Below the pieces are notes generated by a model that saw only the letters and a list, made by a program, of their open reading frames with translations, made no database searches and was not told the DNA's origin. Below, in pieces: positions 34,610 to 42,938 of a DNA stretch of 64,000 nucleotides. The stretch comes from Anaerolineae bacterium (GTDB lineage Bacteria; Chloroflexota; Anaerolineae; Promineifilales; Promineifilaceae), in NCBI GenBank assembly GCA_020848035.1, contig JADLAX010000069.1:1-64000 (forward strand). Reading direction: 5' to 3'. How positions within the stretch are numbered: position 1 is the first letter of the stretch; each line of letters opens with the position of its first letter. The position numbers and the translations under genes are program-made.

Positions 34610-35263
34610 TTAGAACCAGCGGCCGCCAGCGAAACGCTGCTCTTGCCAGGGGTCGGCCTCGTTGTGGTAACCCGCATTCTCCCAAAAGCCCAGCTGGTCG
34701 TTGGCGCGGAACTCCAGGGCGCGCAGCCACTTGCCGCCCTTCCACAGGTAGGCCGACTTTGGCTCGCTGCGGTCGGCAAACGCGCCAATGACGCCGCGCA
34801 GGGGCCAGCCGTGCTCCACCGTCAGCGGCTTGCCGTCAAAGTGGGTCGCCAGCAAGAAGTTGTCTTGCAGCACCAGCTCGATGGGCGTGTTGGTGGTGTA
34901 GCCCACCTCGCAGTGCTGGATCACATATTTCGCTTCCGGCTTCGGCTTAATAAAACCCTCATCAACCAACGTTTTCAGCGAAACGCCTTCCCAATCGGTA
35001 TCAAACTTGGACCAGCGGGTGACGCAGTGAATATCCATGGTTATTTTGGTGCGCGGCAGCTTGTTAAACGCTTCCCAATCCCAAACAACCTCTTCCTCCA
35101 CTGCACCAAACACGCGCAAATTCCATTTGGCCAGATCGGTGTTGGGCGTGGGGCCATAATGCAGCACGGGGAACTTTTGCGTCAGCGACTGCCCCGGTGG
35201 CAGCCGGTTCATGCTTTTAATCTGCTCTTCCTCTTCACGGCGTCCAAAAACTCGGTTAAACAT
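34610..35263 (-). CDS. Sulfite-oxidase-like molybdopterin oxidoreductase
   Basis: 217-aa molybdopterin-binding domain of the sulfite oxidase fold (YedY/MsrP-like group). The molybdenum-ligand Cys is in TMDIHCVTRWSKFDT (about 79), and the pterin-binding stretches are EVGYTTNTPIELVL and VEHGWPLRGVIGAF (the usual G-x-P-x-R is HGWPLR). No twin-arginine leader or heme domain, so it looks cytosolic and truncated relative to YedY, but the length is normal for the stand-alone sulfite oxidase-like subgroup. Uses cofactor supplied by MoaA-type enzymes (moaA at 12379). AAGGAG precedes the ATG. Substrate unknown. Confidence 0.87.
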   Translation of the reverse strand: MFNRVFGRREEEEQIKSMNRLPPGQSLTQKFPVLHYGPTPNTDLAKWNLRVFGAVEEEVVWDWEAFNKLPRTKITMDIHCVTRWSKFDTDWEGVSLKTLVDEGFIKPKPEAKYVIQHCEVGYTTNTPIELVLQDNFLLATHFDGKPLTVEHGWPLRGVIGAFADRSEPKSAYLWKGGKWLRALEFRANDQLGFWENAGYHNEADPWQEQRFAGGRWF

Positions 35264-35573
35264 GGGGGGGTCTCCTTACTTTTGAGTCTGATAAGTTCCA
35301 GTATAGCAAATAGAGACATTGTACAAGCGGGTTCTTACCAACACCTTACGCGCGCGTAAGCATTTTGTTAGATTTAGGCGGCGGATTCCTGGCTCACCAG
35401 ACAAGCCGGTAAAATATGCCTGATTGTATCTGCACCGCTGGAAGTTCATGGTACAATCGCAAAACCGAGTCAACAAACGAAAAACATTTGGCTGCTACCA
35501 TTTTTATTCATCCGAATGTTTTTTCACGCCGCCTGGCTACCCGGCCAGGCGAAAATTGGAAAAGAAAAATCAT
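35264..35573. other. Divergent intergenic region between the molybdoenzyme and sucA
   Basis: 310 bases that must hold promoters for both directions. AT-rich patches include TAAAAT at about 35411 (plus) and GGAAAAG/AAATCAT just before the sucA ATG. I see no riboswitch, RNA gene or convincing small gene; a longer in-frame reading extends sucA to 35424 but has no ribosome site or conserved residues. Confidence 0.4.
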
Positions 35574-38435
35574 ATGAACCTTTGGCACGAGTTCCATGGG
35601 CCAAACGCTGGCTATATCCTGGAACTGTACGAAAAATACCAACGCGACCCCCAGTCGGTTGATGCGGCCACGCGTGAGCAGTTTGAAACGTGGCAGCCAC
35701 CGGCTGAAAGTGGGCGGAATGGGCATCCTTCGACAGGCTCAGGGGACGCTGCGACAAGCGCGGGGCGTGCTCTGGCTTCGACAGGCTCAGCCTCCGCGTA
35801 CCAGCCCGAAAAAATCATGGGGGTGGTCAACCTGGCGCAAAGCATCCGCAAGTTTGGCCACATGGCCAGCCAGATTGATCCGCTGGGGCTGTTTAACCCA
35901 CCCGGCGACCCCGATCTGGATTTAGACACCCACGGTATCACCGAGGCTGATCTGGCAGCGCTGCCCGCCAGCCTGATTGGCGGGCCACCCGCCGCCAACG
36001 CCAGCAACGCCAAAGAAGCCATCGCCAACTTGCGGCAAATCTACTCCGCCAGCATCGGCTTCGATTACGCCCACGTGCGCGTGCCGGAAGAGCGGCAGTG
36101 GCTGCAAGAAATGGTGGAAACACGCCGCTTCCGCCCGCCGCAAACGCCCATCGACAATCACGCCTTGCTTAACCGCCTCACCGAGGTAGAGACGTTTGAG
36201 CTGTTCCTGCACCGCATCTTCCCCGGCAAGACCCGCTTTTCAATTGAGGGGCTGGACATGATGCTGCCGATGCTGGACGAAATCATCGGCGGGGCAGCTG
36301 AGGCGAAGGTGTTTAATGTTTCCATTGGCATGGCCCACCGGGGGCGGCTGAATGTGTTGGCGCATGTGCTGCAACGGCCGTATGCCGAAATCCTCACCCA
36401 GTTCAAAGACCCCGCCCAGCAGGACCGCTACGAAGGGCGCAACTATCGCGGCTGGACCGGCGACGTGAAGTACCACGCCGGAGCCAACCGCACCGTTGAT
36501 TTTGAAGGCGACAATATCGTTGACCTGGTCATCAAAATGGCCCCCAACCCCAGCCACCTGGAGCACGTCAATCCGGTGGTGGCGGGCATGGCCCGCGCCG
36601 CAGGTACCCTGGTAAACCAGCCCGGCAAGCCCGAATTTAACCACTCCATCACCCTGCCCATCCTCATCCACGGCGATGCGGCATTTTCGGGGCAGGGCAT
36701 CGTGGCGGAGACGCTGAACATGCACCGGCTGCGCGGCTACCGCGTGGGCGGCACCATTCACATCATCGCCAACAACCAGGTTGGTTTTACCACCAATTAC
36801 TGGAACAGCCGCAGCACGCGCTACGCCAGCGACCTGGCCAAAGGGTTCAAAATCCCCATCGTGCACGTGAATGCCGACGACCCGGAAGCGTGTATCGAAG
36901 TGGCCCGGCTGGCCATCGCCTACCGGCAGAAGTTCCAGGAAGATTTTCTGATCGACCTGGTGGGCTACCGGCGCTACGGCCACAACGAAGGGGACGAGCC
37001 GCGCTTTACCCAGCCGCGCATGTACCGGGCGGTGGATGCGCTGCCCACGGTGCGGCAAAAGTGGGCCAACACCCTGGTCCAGCGCGGCACCATCGACGCC
37101 GCCGAGCCGGACAAGCTGGTGGAGGCCAGGATGGGCGTGCTGCAAGAAACGTACGAATCGCTCCAAATTGAGGAGATTGCCGATTCGCTGGAGCCGCAGG
37201 CGGAGCTGCCGCCCAAAGGGGCGGCCAAAACGGTGGATACGGCCGTTCCCGCCCCCACCCTGCGCCAACTCAACCAATCTTTGCTGGAAACCCCGGCCGA
37301 CTTCCACGTCAACAGCAAGCTGGCCCGCGCCATGCAAAAGCGGCGCGAGGCGCTGGACGAGGCCGCCGGGCGCAGCGTCGATTGGGCCACGGCCGAAGAT
37401 CTGGCCCTGGCCTCGATTTTGGCCGACGGCACGGCCATCCGCCTGACGGGTGAAGATGTGGAGCGGGGCACGTTTAGTCATCGGCATGCCCTGCTGAGAG
37501 ATGGGGAAAACGGCCGTGTCTACATCCCGCTCCAGCAAATTCCCCAGGCCAAAGCCGCCTTCGAAATCCGCAACAGCCCGCTGTCGGAAAACGCGGCGAT
37601 TGGCTTTGAGTACGGCTACAACATCGAAGCGCCGGAGCGGCTGGTGATTTGGGAAGCGCAGTACGGCGACTTCATCAACACGGCCCAGGCGATCATTGAC
37701 GAATACGTCGTAAGTGGTTACGCGAAGTGGGAGCAGACGCCATCGCTGGTGCTGCTGCTGCCACACGGCTACGAAGGGCAAGGCCCGGACCACTCGTCTG
37801 GCCGACTGGAGCGCTTTTTGCAGCTGGCGGCCAAAACCAACATGCGCATCGCCTACCCGACCACCGCCGCGCAATATTTTCACCTGCTGCGGCGACAGGC
37901 GCTACTGCTGGAAACCGATCCGCTGCCGCTGATTGTGCTGACGCCGAAGAGCCTGCTGCGCCATCCGCTGTCTGCCTCCACCCCAGCCGAGCTGAGCGAG
38001 GGCGGCTGGCAGCCGGTGATTGACGATCCCAAAACGACCGACAACAACATTGCCGGGGTGCGCCGCCTGGTGCTGTGCAGCGGCAAGGTGTATGTTGATC
38101 TGGCAGCGGTGCAGGACAATCAAGAACAGTTCAACGTGGCCCTGGCCCGGGTGGAGCAGCTGTACAGCTTCCCCGAGGCGGAAATTGAAGCGGTGCTGAG
38201 CCGTTATCCAAATTTAGCAGAGGTGGTCTGGCTGCAAGAGGAACCGGCCAACATGGGCGCGTGGGAATTTATGCGCTGGCGGCTGGAAGGGGTGATAGAC
38301 GGCCGTTTCCCCCTCCGCTACATTGGCCGACCCGCCCGCTCCAGCCCCGCCGAAGGCTCCAGCGCCTGGCACCGCCGCAACCAGCAGGCAATTACGGAGT
38401 TTGCATTTGCGTTTGAACAAGTGAGAAGTGAGTAG
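35574..38435 (+). CDS. sucA: 2-oxoglutarate dehydrogenase E1 component
   Basis: 953-aa thiamine-diphosphate enzyme that decarboxylates 2-oxoglutarate and hands succinyl to SucB. The N-terminus NLWHEFHGPNAGYILELYEKY is the E2-contact helix of OdhA/SucA; later marks are FSIEGLDMMLPMLDEI (about 222-237), GMAHRGRLNVLAHV (about 251), HGDAAFSGQGIVAET (ThDP Asp, about 364), NNQVGFTT and GYRRYGHNEGDEP. The transketolase-like C-terminal half ends with WLQEEPANMGAW. Odd point: the linker at about residues 50-75 (HPSTGSGDAATSAGRALAST) is encoded by two copies of CTTCGACAGGCTCAG, an intergenic repeat word, kept in frame. I start at ATG 35574; sucB follows after a repeat-filled 178-base gap. Confidence 0.96.
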   Translation: MNLWHEFHGPNAGYILELYEKYQRDPQSVDAATREQFETWQPPAESGRNGHPSTGSGDAATSAGRALASTGSASAYQPEKIMGVVNLAQSIRKFGHMASQIDPLGLFNPPGDPDLDLDTHGITEADLAALPASLIGGPPAANASNAKEAIANLRQIYSASIGFDYAHVRVPEERQWLQEMVETRRFRPPQTPIDNHALLNRLTEVETFELFLHRIFPGKTRFSIEGLDMMLPMLDEIIGGAAEAKVFNVSIGMAHRGRLNVLAHVLQRPYAEILTQFKDPAQQDRYEGRNYRGWTGDVKYHAGANRTVDFEGDNIVDLVIKMAPNPSHLEHVNPVVAGMARAAGTLVNQPGKPEFNHSITLPILIHGDAAFSGQGIVAETLNMHRLRGYRVGGTIHIIANNQVGFTTNYWNSRSTRYASDLAKGFKIPIVHVNADDPEACIEVARLAIAYRQKFQEDFLIDLVGYRRYGHNEGDEPRFTQPRMYRAVDALPTVRQKWANTLVQRGTIDAAEPDKLVEARMGVLQETYESLQIEEIADSLEPQAELPPKGAAKTVDTAVPAPTLRQLNQSLLETPADFHVNSKLARAMQKRREALDEAAGRSVDWATAEDLALASILADGTAIRLTGEDVERGTFSHRHALLRDGENGRVYIPLQQIPQAKAAFEIRNSPLSENAAIGFEYGYNIEAPERLVIWEAQYGDFINTAQAIIDEYVVSGYAKWEQTPSLVLLLPHGYEGQGPDHSSGRLERFLQLAAKTNMRIAYPTTAAQYFHLLRRQALLLETDPLPLIVLTPKSLLRHPLSASTPAELSEGGWQPVIDDPKTTDNNIAGVRRLVLCSGKVYVDLAAVQDNQEQFNVALARVEQLYSFPEAEIEAVLSRYPNLAEVVWLQEEPANMGAWEFMRWRLEGVIDGRFPLRYIGRPARSSPAEGSSAWHRRNQQAITEFAFAFEQVRSE
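35727..35790 (+). repeat. Two copies of CTTCGACAGGCTCAG inside sucA
   Basis: Copies end at 35742 and 35790, separated by a related GCGACAAGCG segment. The words are typical of intergenic repeats, here translated in frame as a Ser/Thr/Gly/Ala-rich linker. Confidence 0.65.
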
Positions 38436-38439
38436 TGAG

Positions 38440-38548
38440 AAGTGGCAAGTGGCAAGTGGCAAGTGGCAAGTGGCGAGTGGCAAGTGGCAAGTGGCAAGTG
38501 GCAAGTGGCAAGTGGCAAGTGGCAAGTGGCAAGTGGCAAGTGGCAAGT
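38440..38548 (+). repeat. Tandem heptamer array (AAGTGGC)15
   Basis: Fifteen copies of AAGTGGC, one with a single change (GAGTGGC), starting 5 bases after the sucA stop. It is followed by CACCTGCAACCTGCAACTTG words up to about 38585. Because 7 is not a multiple of 3 any reading frame through it is unstable; copy number is likely to vary. Confidence 0.9.
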
Positions 38549-38613
38549 CTATTTTGCACCTGCAACCTGCAACTTGCAACCTCTAACCTACCACTGTCAA
38601 TAACGAGGAACCA

Positions 38614-39846
38614 ATGAGTATCGAAATTAAAGTACCACAAATGGGCGAATCGGTTGTGGAAGCGACCGTGGGTGAATGGCTGAAAAAAGAGGGCGACCCC
38701 GTGAATTTGGGCGATGTGCTGGTGGAGCTGGAAACCGACAAGGTCGACGTGGAAGTCGGCGCGGAATCGTCCGGCGTGCTGGGCAAAATTTTGGTCGCTT
38801 CCGGTGCGGATGTGCAGGTGGGCGATGTGCTGGGCGTCATTGAACCGAACGGCAGCGCCGCCCCGGCCGAGGCAAAATCAGACGCCGCTTCGCCGGAAAA
38901 GCAGGAAACGGCCGTTAAAGAAACGGCCGTCAAACAACCCACCGAAAAAATCACCCCCGTGGCCCAGCGCATGGCCAGCGAAGAGGGTGTGGACGTGACC
39001 AGAGTGAAAGGCAGCGGCCCCGGCGGTAAGGTGACCAAAAACGATGTGGCCAGGCTGTTGGAATCGGCCCAAACGGTGTCTAGCGCAGGCAAACCAGCCG
39101 ACACCCCGCCGCGCCAACCAGCGCCCGCGCCGAGCCGTACGGCCGATCCCCGCGAAGAGCGCGTCAAAATGTCGCGTCGCCGCCGCACCATTGCCGCCCG
39201 ATTGGTCGAAGCGCAGCAAACGGCCGCAATGCTCACCACCTTCAACGAGATTGACATGAGCGCCGTCATGGAGCTGCGTAAGCGGCGGCAGGAAGCGTTT
39301 GTCCAGCGGCATGGCGTGAAGATTGGCTTCACCTCCTTTTTTGTGAAGGCCACCGTGGGGGCGCTGAAGGCGTTTCCCCGGCTGAATGCGGAGATTGACG
39401 GCGACGAGATGGTGCTGAAAAGCTACTACGACATCGGCATTGCCGTGGGGGCGGCGGAAGGGCTGGTGGTGCCCGTGCTGCGCAACGCGGACCGGATGAG
39501 CTTTGCCCAAATTGAGCAGCAGACAAAGGATTTTGCTCGAAAATCGCAGGATGGTGAACTATCGCTGGAGGATTTGCGCGGCGGCACGTTTACCATCACC
39601 AACGGCGGCGTGTTTGGCTCGATGCTGAGCACGCCGATTTTGAATCCGCCGCAGGTGGGCATTTTGGGGCTGCACAACATCGTGGAGCGCCCGGTGGTGC
39701 TGAACGGCGCGGTAGCCATCCGGCCAATCATGTACGTGGCGCTGAGCTACGACCACCGCATTGTCGACGGCCGTGAGGCGGTGCAATTTTTGGTGCGGGT
39801 GAAGGAATTGATTGAAGACCCGGAGAGTTTGCTGCTGGAAGGGTAA
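38614..39846 (+). CDS. sucB: 2-oxoglutarate dehydrogenase E2, dihydrolipoyl succinyltransferase
   Basis: 410-aa acyltransferase core of the 2-oxoglutarate dehydrogenase complex. Lipoyl domain at 1-77 with the lipoyl lysine in VELETDKVDVEV (about 43), a linker, the peripheral-subunit binding domain (ITPVAQRMASEEGVDVTRVKGSGPGGKV split over about 110-135), then the catalytic domain with SYDHRIVDGREAVQFL (His/Asp, about 380-395). The linker contains two ACGGCCGT copies 14 bases apart, read as ETAVKETAV. GAGG lies upstream of the ATG. Together with sucA it forms an operon with an E3 expected elsewhere. Confidence 0.96.
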   Translation: MSIEIKVPQMGESVVEATVGEWLKKEGDPVNLGDVLVELETDKVDVEVGAESSGVLGKILVASGADVQVGDVLGVIEPNGSAAPAEAKSDAASPEKQETAVKETAVKQPTEKITPVAQRMASEEGVDVTRVKGSGPGGKVTKNDVARLLESAQTVSSAGKPADTPPRQPAPAPSRTADPREERVKMSRRRRTIAARLVEAQQTAAMLTTFNEIDMSAVMELRKRRQEAFVQRHGVKIGFTSFFVKATVGALKAFPRLNAEIDGDEMVLKSYYDIGIAVGAAEGLVVPVLRNADRMSFAQIEQQTKDFARKSQDGELSLEDLRGGTFTITNGGVFGSMLSTPILNPPQVGILGLHNIVERPVVLNGAVAIRPIMYVALSYDHRIVDGREAVQFLVRVKELIEDPESLLLEG

Positions 39847-39850
39847 TTTT

Positions 39851-40267
39851 ATGGCCACAGAGGGCACAGAGGGAAAAGAGGTTTTGTTGCTAAATAAAAA
39901 TAGTCGGATTGGGTTTACGATTGCTTTTGTTGCTTCGGGCATTGCCCACTTTTTGTCGCCGCGCATTTTTGTGTCGCTGATTCCGAGGGGGGTGCCGGGA
40001 CGGCCGTTTCTCGTCTACCTCTCTGGCCTGGTGGAGCTGCTTTTGGCGGTGGGCTTGTGGCAAGAGCGCTGGCGCAAGCTGGCCGCGCAGGGCACGCTGG
40101 GCCTCATGCTGCTCTTTTTGCCGCTGCACGTGGTGGATGTTTTTCGCGAGAAGCCAATTGCGGGGGGGAGAAGGTGGACGGCCGTTTTGCGCCTGATCGC
40201 GCAGTTTGGGTTGATTGGATTGGCGCAGAAGATGACCACTGAAGAACATCCTGTCACCCATCACTAA
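39851..40267 (+). CDS. DoxX-like small membrane protein
   Basis: 138-aa membrane protein with four hydrophobic helices (TIAFVASGIAHF, FLVYLSGLVELLLAVGLW, LGLMLLFLPLHVVDVF, LRLIAQFGLIGLAQK), the DoxX pattern including the GIAHFLSP and helix-2 Glu motifs. Function of such proteins is uncertain; some act with oxidoreductases. The first 10 codons (MATEGTEGKE) are encoded by the intergenic repeat word GGCCACAGAGGGCACAGAG, so the gene may truly start at a later TTG near 39884. Five bases after sucB, possibly co-transcribed. Confidence 0.75.
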   Translation: MATEGTEGKEVLLLNKNSRIGFTIAFVASGIAHFLSPRIFVSLIPRGVPGRPFLVYLSGLVELLLAVGLWQERWRKLAAQGTLGLMLLFLPLHVVDVFREKPIAGGRRWTAVLRLIAQFGLIGLAQKMTTEEHPVTHH

Positions 40268-40286
40268 TTCGCTTAAAAATAAAATG

Positions 40287-40353
40287 GGACACAGATTTTC
40301 ACAGATGAACACAGATAACAGAATTATCTGTGAAAATCTGTGGAATCTGTGTC
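40287..40353. terminator. Long inverted repeat, GGACACAGATTTTCACAGAT family
   Basis: GGACACAGATTTTCACAGAT and complement ATCTGTGAAAATCTGTG...GTCC between convergent DoxX-like and zinc-ribbon genes, followed by TATCTTTTTT on the plus strand: a probable terminator for the sucA-sucB side. Confidence 0.7.
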
Positions 40354-40388
40354 CTATCTTTTTTGCGCCAGTTAGCGAGATAGAGCAA

Positions 40389-40757
40389 CTAATACATTTC
40401 CAGAAATAACATGATTAAGACTACAGCGGCAAGCACAACGAGGAACAGTAGCAACGCATTGATTCTGTTAAGTGGATTTGCCCACCAAGACGGCCGTTTC
40501 GGTTTTTCGATGATAGGTTTTCTTAGTGAAGTAGCATCTATTCGAGGCTGCTTTTTGGGGAGTACGTCAGGCACAACCGGACTTGGGTGGTCACGCTGGC
40601 TTGAACGATGGTAATCGTCTCGCTTTCCTTTGCATACTCGACAATACTTCGGCGGAGGCCAGCCTTTTTCTTTAAAATGGCGCTGTTTGCTGTAAGACCA
40701 GGCAATCAACCGGCCACAGTCCAGACACTGCAAGGTTTCATCATTTCGATACGTCAC
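40389..40757 (-). CDS. Zinc-ribbon protein with C-terminal membrane helix
   Basis: 122-aa protein. An N-terminal zinc-ribbon has two Cys pairs (LQCLDCGRLI and YCRVCKGKRDD, about 10-13 and 39-42), the pattern of the 'probable zinc-ribbon' family with YSKQRHFKEKGWPPPKYC between them. A charged linker follows and one membrane helix (ALLLFLVVLAAVVLIMLFLEMY) ends the protein, so it is tail-anchored. The start is GTG at 40757, fixed by GGGGAGGTG 6 bases upstream. Role unknown. Confidence 0.75.
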   Translation of the reverse strand: MTYRNDETLQCLDCGRLIAWSYSKQRHFKEKGWPPPKYCRVCKGKRDDYHRSSQRDHPSPVVPDVLPKKQPRIDATSLRKPIIEKPKRPSWWANPLNRINALLLFLVVLAAVVLIMLFLEMY

Positions 40758-40989
40758 AAAACCACCTCCCCAATATCCTGTGTTTCTTTACTCCTCAACT
40801 GGCATTTGGTGGATGATGTGCATGGTTTGCACGCTGACGGTGCAGACGCGACTGAGCAGGTCGATGTGTTGTGGTAAGGTGACTGTCACCTGGGCGTGAT
40901 ATTGCTGAATGAGTTGTCGATTGTTGAGATTGGAGCATTGTTACGGAAAGCAGAGTGGGCCATTCTTGAAAAATGGCCCACTCTAACGG
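40758..40989. other. Short intergenic region with a terminator and an unconfirmed 46-codon frame
   Basis: Upstream of the zinc-ribbon gene and downstream of the SLC13 gene. On the minus strand about 40793-40932 reads as a tidy peptide fragment (QLIQQYHAQVTVTL...) but has no start codon in that frame; I do not call it a gene. A hairpin occupies 40950-40987. Confidence 0.4.
40950..40987. terminator. Inverted repeat after the SLC13 gene (AGAGTGGGCCATTCTT family)
   Basis: Arms AGAGTGGGCCATT and AATGGCCCACTCT around CTTGAAAA, three bases from the SLC13 gene stop on the minus strand. Third member of the AGATTGG family. Confidence 0.75.
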
Positions 40990-42798
40990 TTAGACAGGCC
41001 AGAGGAGTTGGACGAGTACGGCCGTTACCCCCGCCACCAGCAGCGTCAGCGGCAGCCCCACCCGAACAAAGTCGGAAAACTGGTAGTCGGCCGGGCCGTA
41101 GATGAGCAGGTTGCCGTGATGGCCAATCGGCGTAAGGAACGAGGCGACGGCGGCCATGGCCACCGTCACCACAAACGGCTCCGGCGGCTGGCCCAGCGCC
41201 TGCGCCAGCGAAATGGCCACCGGGCCGATGAGCGCCGTTGTGCCCGCATCAGACATGAGCTGGGTGATGAGCGCCGAGGCGACAAAAAGCAGCAGCAGCG
41301 CCCAGCCCGGATGCCAGCCGCCGACCAACTGCTGCAAACCGCTGGCCAGCAGCGCCGACGTGCCCGTTTTTTCCATGGCCAGCCCCAGCGGAATCGCCCC
41401 GGCAATAAAAACAAAAATGCGCGTGTCGATGGCCCGATACGCCCGTGGCACCGTCAGGCAGCCGCACAAAACCATGGCCACCGCCCCGGCCAGCAGAGCA
41501 ATCTCCACCGCCAAGACGTTAAACGCCGTCAGAAGCACGCTGAGCAGCATGATCAGAGCCGCCAGGGATGCCTTGTGGCGCAGCAGCGATTCGCTGCGGA
41601 AGGGCACCAGCAGCAAAAAGGAGCGGTTGTCGGCGGCGCGGCGAAACGCTTCGTTGTCGCCCAGCAGCACCAGCACATCCCCGGCGCGCAGGCGCACCCG
41701 GGCCAGCTGCGCCCGCAGCCACGACTTCCGCCGCCACAGCCCCACCACAATCATGCCGTAATGCTCCAAAAAATTGACCTTGCTCAGGGTGCGCCCCACC
41801 AGGTCTGACCCCGGCGCAATGACGGCTTGCACCAGCCGCTGGGACTCTTCTTCGTCATCTGCGCCAATCGAAATGGCACCGTCGGCAAATTTGCTCACCG
41901 GCAGCAGGCTAAGTCCGGGGGCCTGCTCGATGCTGGCAAAGCCTTCGGGCGTGGTGCGCACCAGCAGCACGTCGTTGGCCTTGATGCGCTTGTGGGCATA
42001 CGGCCGACTGCGCGGCTGGCCACGGCGCAGCCATCCCACCACCTGGAAGGGCAGCGCCTCGTCGGCTTCCACCGCCTCCATGAGCTGCCCCACCAGCGCC
42101 GATTCCTCGGCGACGGCAATTTCGGTGTAGTACCCTTCCAGGCGAAAGCTGTCCTGGCCGTCGTCGCCATTTTGGCGGGCGGGCAGCAAAAAACGGCCGA
42201 TCAGCAGCACGTACAGCACCCCCACCAGGGAGAGTGCCAGCCCAATCGGGGCAATGGAGAAGATGCTCAACCCCTCGCTGCCCGCCTGGCGCAGCAGGCT
42301 GTCGGCAATGAGGAAGGCGGGTGCGCCGATGATGGTGATGGTGGTGCCCAGCGACGCGGCAAAGGACATGGGCATAAGCAGCTTGGAAGCAGGAATGTCG
42401 TTGTCGCGGCTGAGCTTGAGGGTGACGGGCAGCATAACGGCCGTAATCGTCAAATGGTGGGTAAAGGCAGAGAGGGCGGCAACGGCCGTCATGATCACGG
42501 CGATCATCCGGCTGTAATTTTGCCCGGCCAGGCGGCCAATCAGGCTGCCCAGCTTGTCGGACAGGCCGGTGTGGAACCAGCCCGCGCTCAGCACAAAAAC
42601 GGCCGCTACCACGATGGCCGGTTCGCTGCTAAACCCGGACAGCGCTTCCTCTGGCGTCAGCAGCCCAAACGCCGCCAGGGTAACGATGATGAGAACGGCC
42701 GTCAGATCAATGCGAATCCGTTCAGTGAGCAGCAAAAAAAACACGGCTGCCAGCAGCAGCAGCAGCATGATTTGTTGGAAGGTCAGTGAAGCCAGCAT
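40990..42798 (-). CDS. SLC13/DASS-type transporter with two TrkA-C domains
   Basis: 602-aa ion-coupled permease. Helical half 1 (about 1-205) carries LSAFTHHLTITAVMLPV, half 2 (about 405-602) carries SDAGTTALIGPVAISLAQALG and SFLTPIGHHGNLLIYG, the duplicated S-N-[TA] regions of sodium:dicarboxylate/sulfate symporters (here SFAASLGTTITIIGAPAF in half 1). Between them are two TrkA-C (RCK-C) domains of about 80 aa each (YTEIAVAEESALVGQL and AVIAPGSDLVGRTLSKV ... RAGDVLVLLG), typical of bacterial SLC13 proteins and probably ligand-binding regulators. Substrate could be sulfate, dicarboxylate or citrate; unresolved. Confidence 0.88.
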   Translation of the reverse strand: MLASLTFQQIMLLLLLAAVFFLLLTERIRIDLTAVLIIVTLAAFGLLTPEEALSGFSSEPAIVVAAVFVLSAGWFHTGLSDKLGSLIGRLAGQNYSRMIAVIMTAVAALSAFTHHLTITAVMLPVTLKLSRDNDIPASKLLMPMSFAASLGTTITIIGAPAFLIADSLLRQAGSEGLSIFSIAPIGLALSLVGVLYVLLIGRFLLPARQNGDDGQDSFRLEGYYTEIAVAEESALVGQLMEAVEADEALPFQVVGWLRRGQPRSRPYAHKRIKANDVLLVRTTPEGFASIEQAPGLSLLPVSKFADGAISIGADDEEESQRLVQAVIAPGSDLVGRTLSKVNFLEHYGMIVVGLWRRKSWLRAQLARVRLRAGDVLVLLGDNEAFRRAADNRSFLLLVPFRSESLLRHKASLAALIMLLSVLLTAFNVLAVEIALLAGAVAMVLCGCLTVPRAYRAIDTRIFVFIAGAIPLGLAMEKTGTSALLASGLQQLVGGWHPGWALLLLFVASALITQLMSDAGTTALIGPVAISLAQALGQPPEPFVVTVAMAAVASFLTPIGHHGNLLIYGPADYQFSDFVRVGLPLTLLVAGVTAVLVQLLWPV

Positions 42799-42848
42799 TG
42801 CTATAGTCGCCTTTTAATCTATGAAGAATTTTTTCCAACGAAAACATA

Positions 42849-42884
42849 CCTGGCTGGCTTTTCGCTAGGAAAAAGCCAGCCAGG
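42849..42884. terminator. Terminator hairpin after the PRC-barrel gene
   Basis: CCTGGCTGGCTTTT and AAAAAGCCAGCCAGG around a short loop. Read on the minus strand it has a 14-base stem with AT at its top. It separates the PRC-barrel gene from the SLC13 gene. Confidence 0.6.
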
Positions 42885-42938
42885 CATTCAGGAGGGAGGG
42901 GAATATGGGTGGTTGTAGCCAATAACTTTAGCAGTCAG

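Noticed and set aside
36240..37883. 547-codon frame antisense to sucA
   Set aside because: Shadow frame; SucA motifs on the other strand are complete.
38392..38640. Repetitive small proteins (LATCHLP-type repeats) from the heptamer region
   Set aside because: Any frame through a 7-base tandem repeat gives a periodic peptide; no start signals or relatives expected.
40793..40932. Small gene on the minus strand (QLIQQYHAQVTVTL...)
   Set aside because: Reads well but has no start codon in frame and a stop just upstream; may be a fragment.
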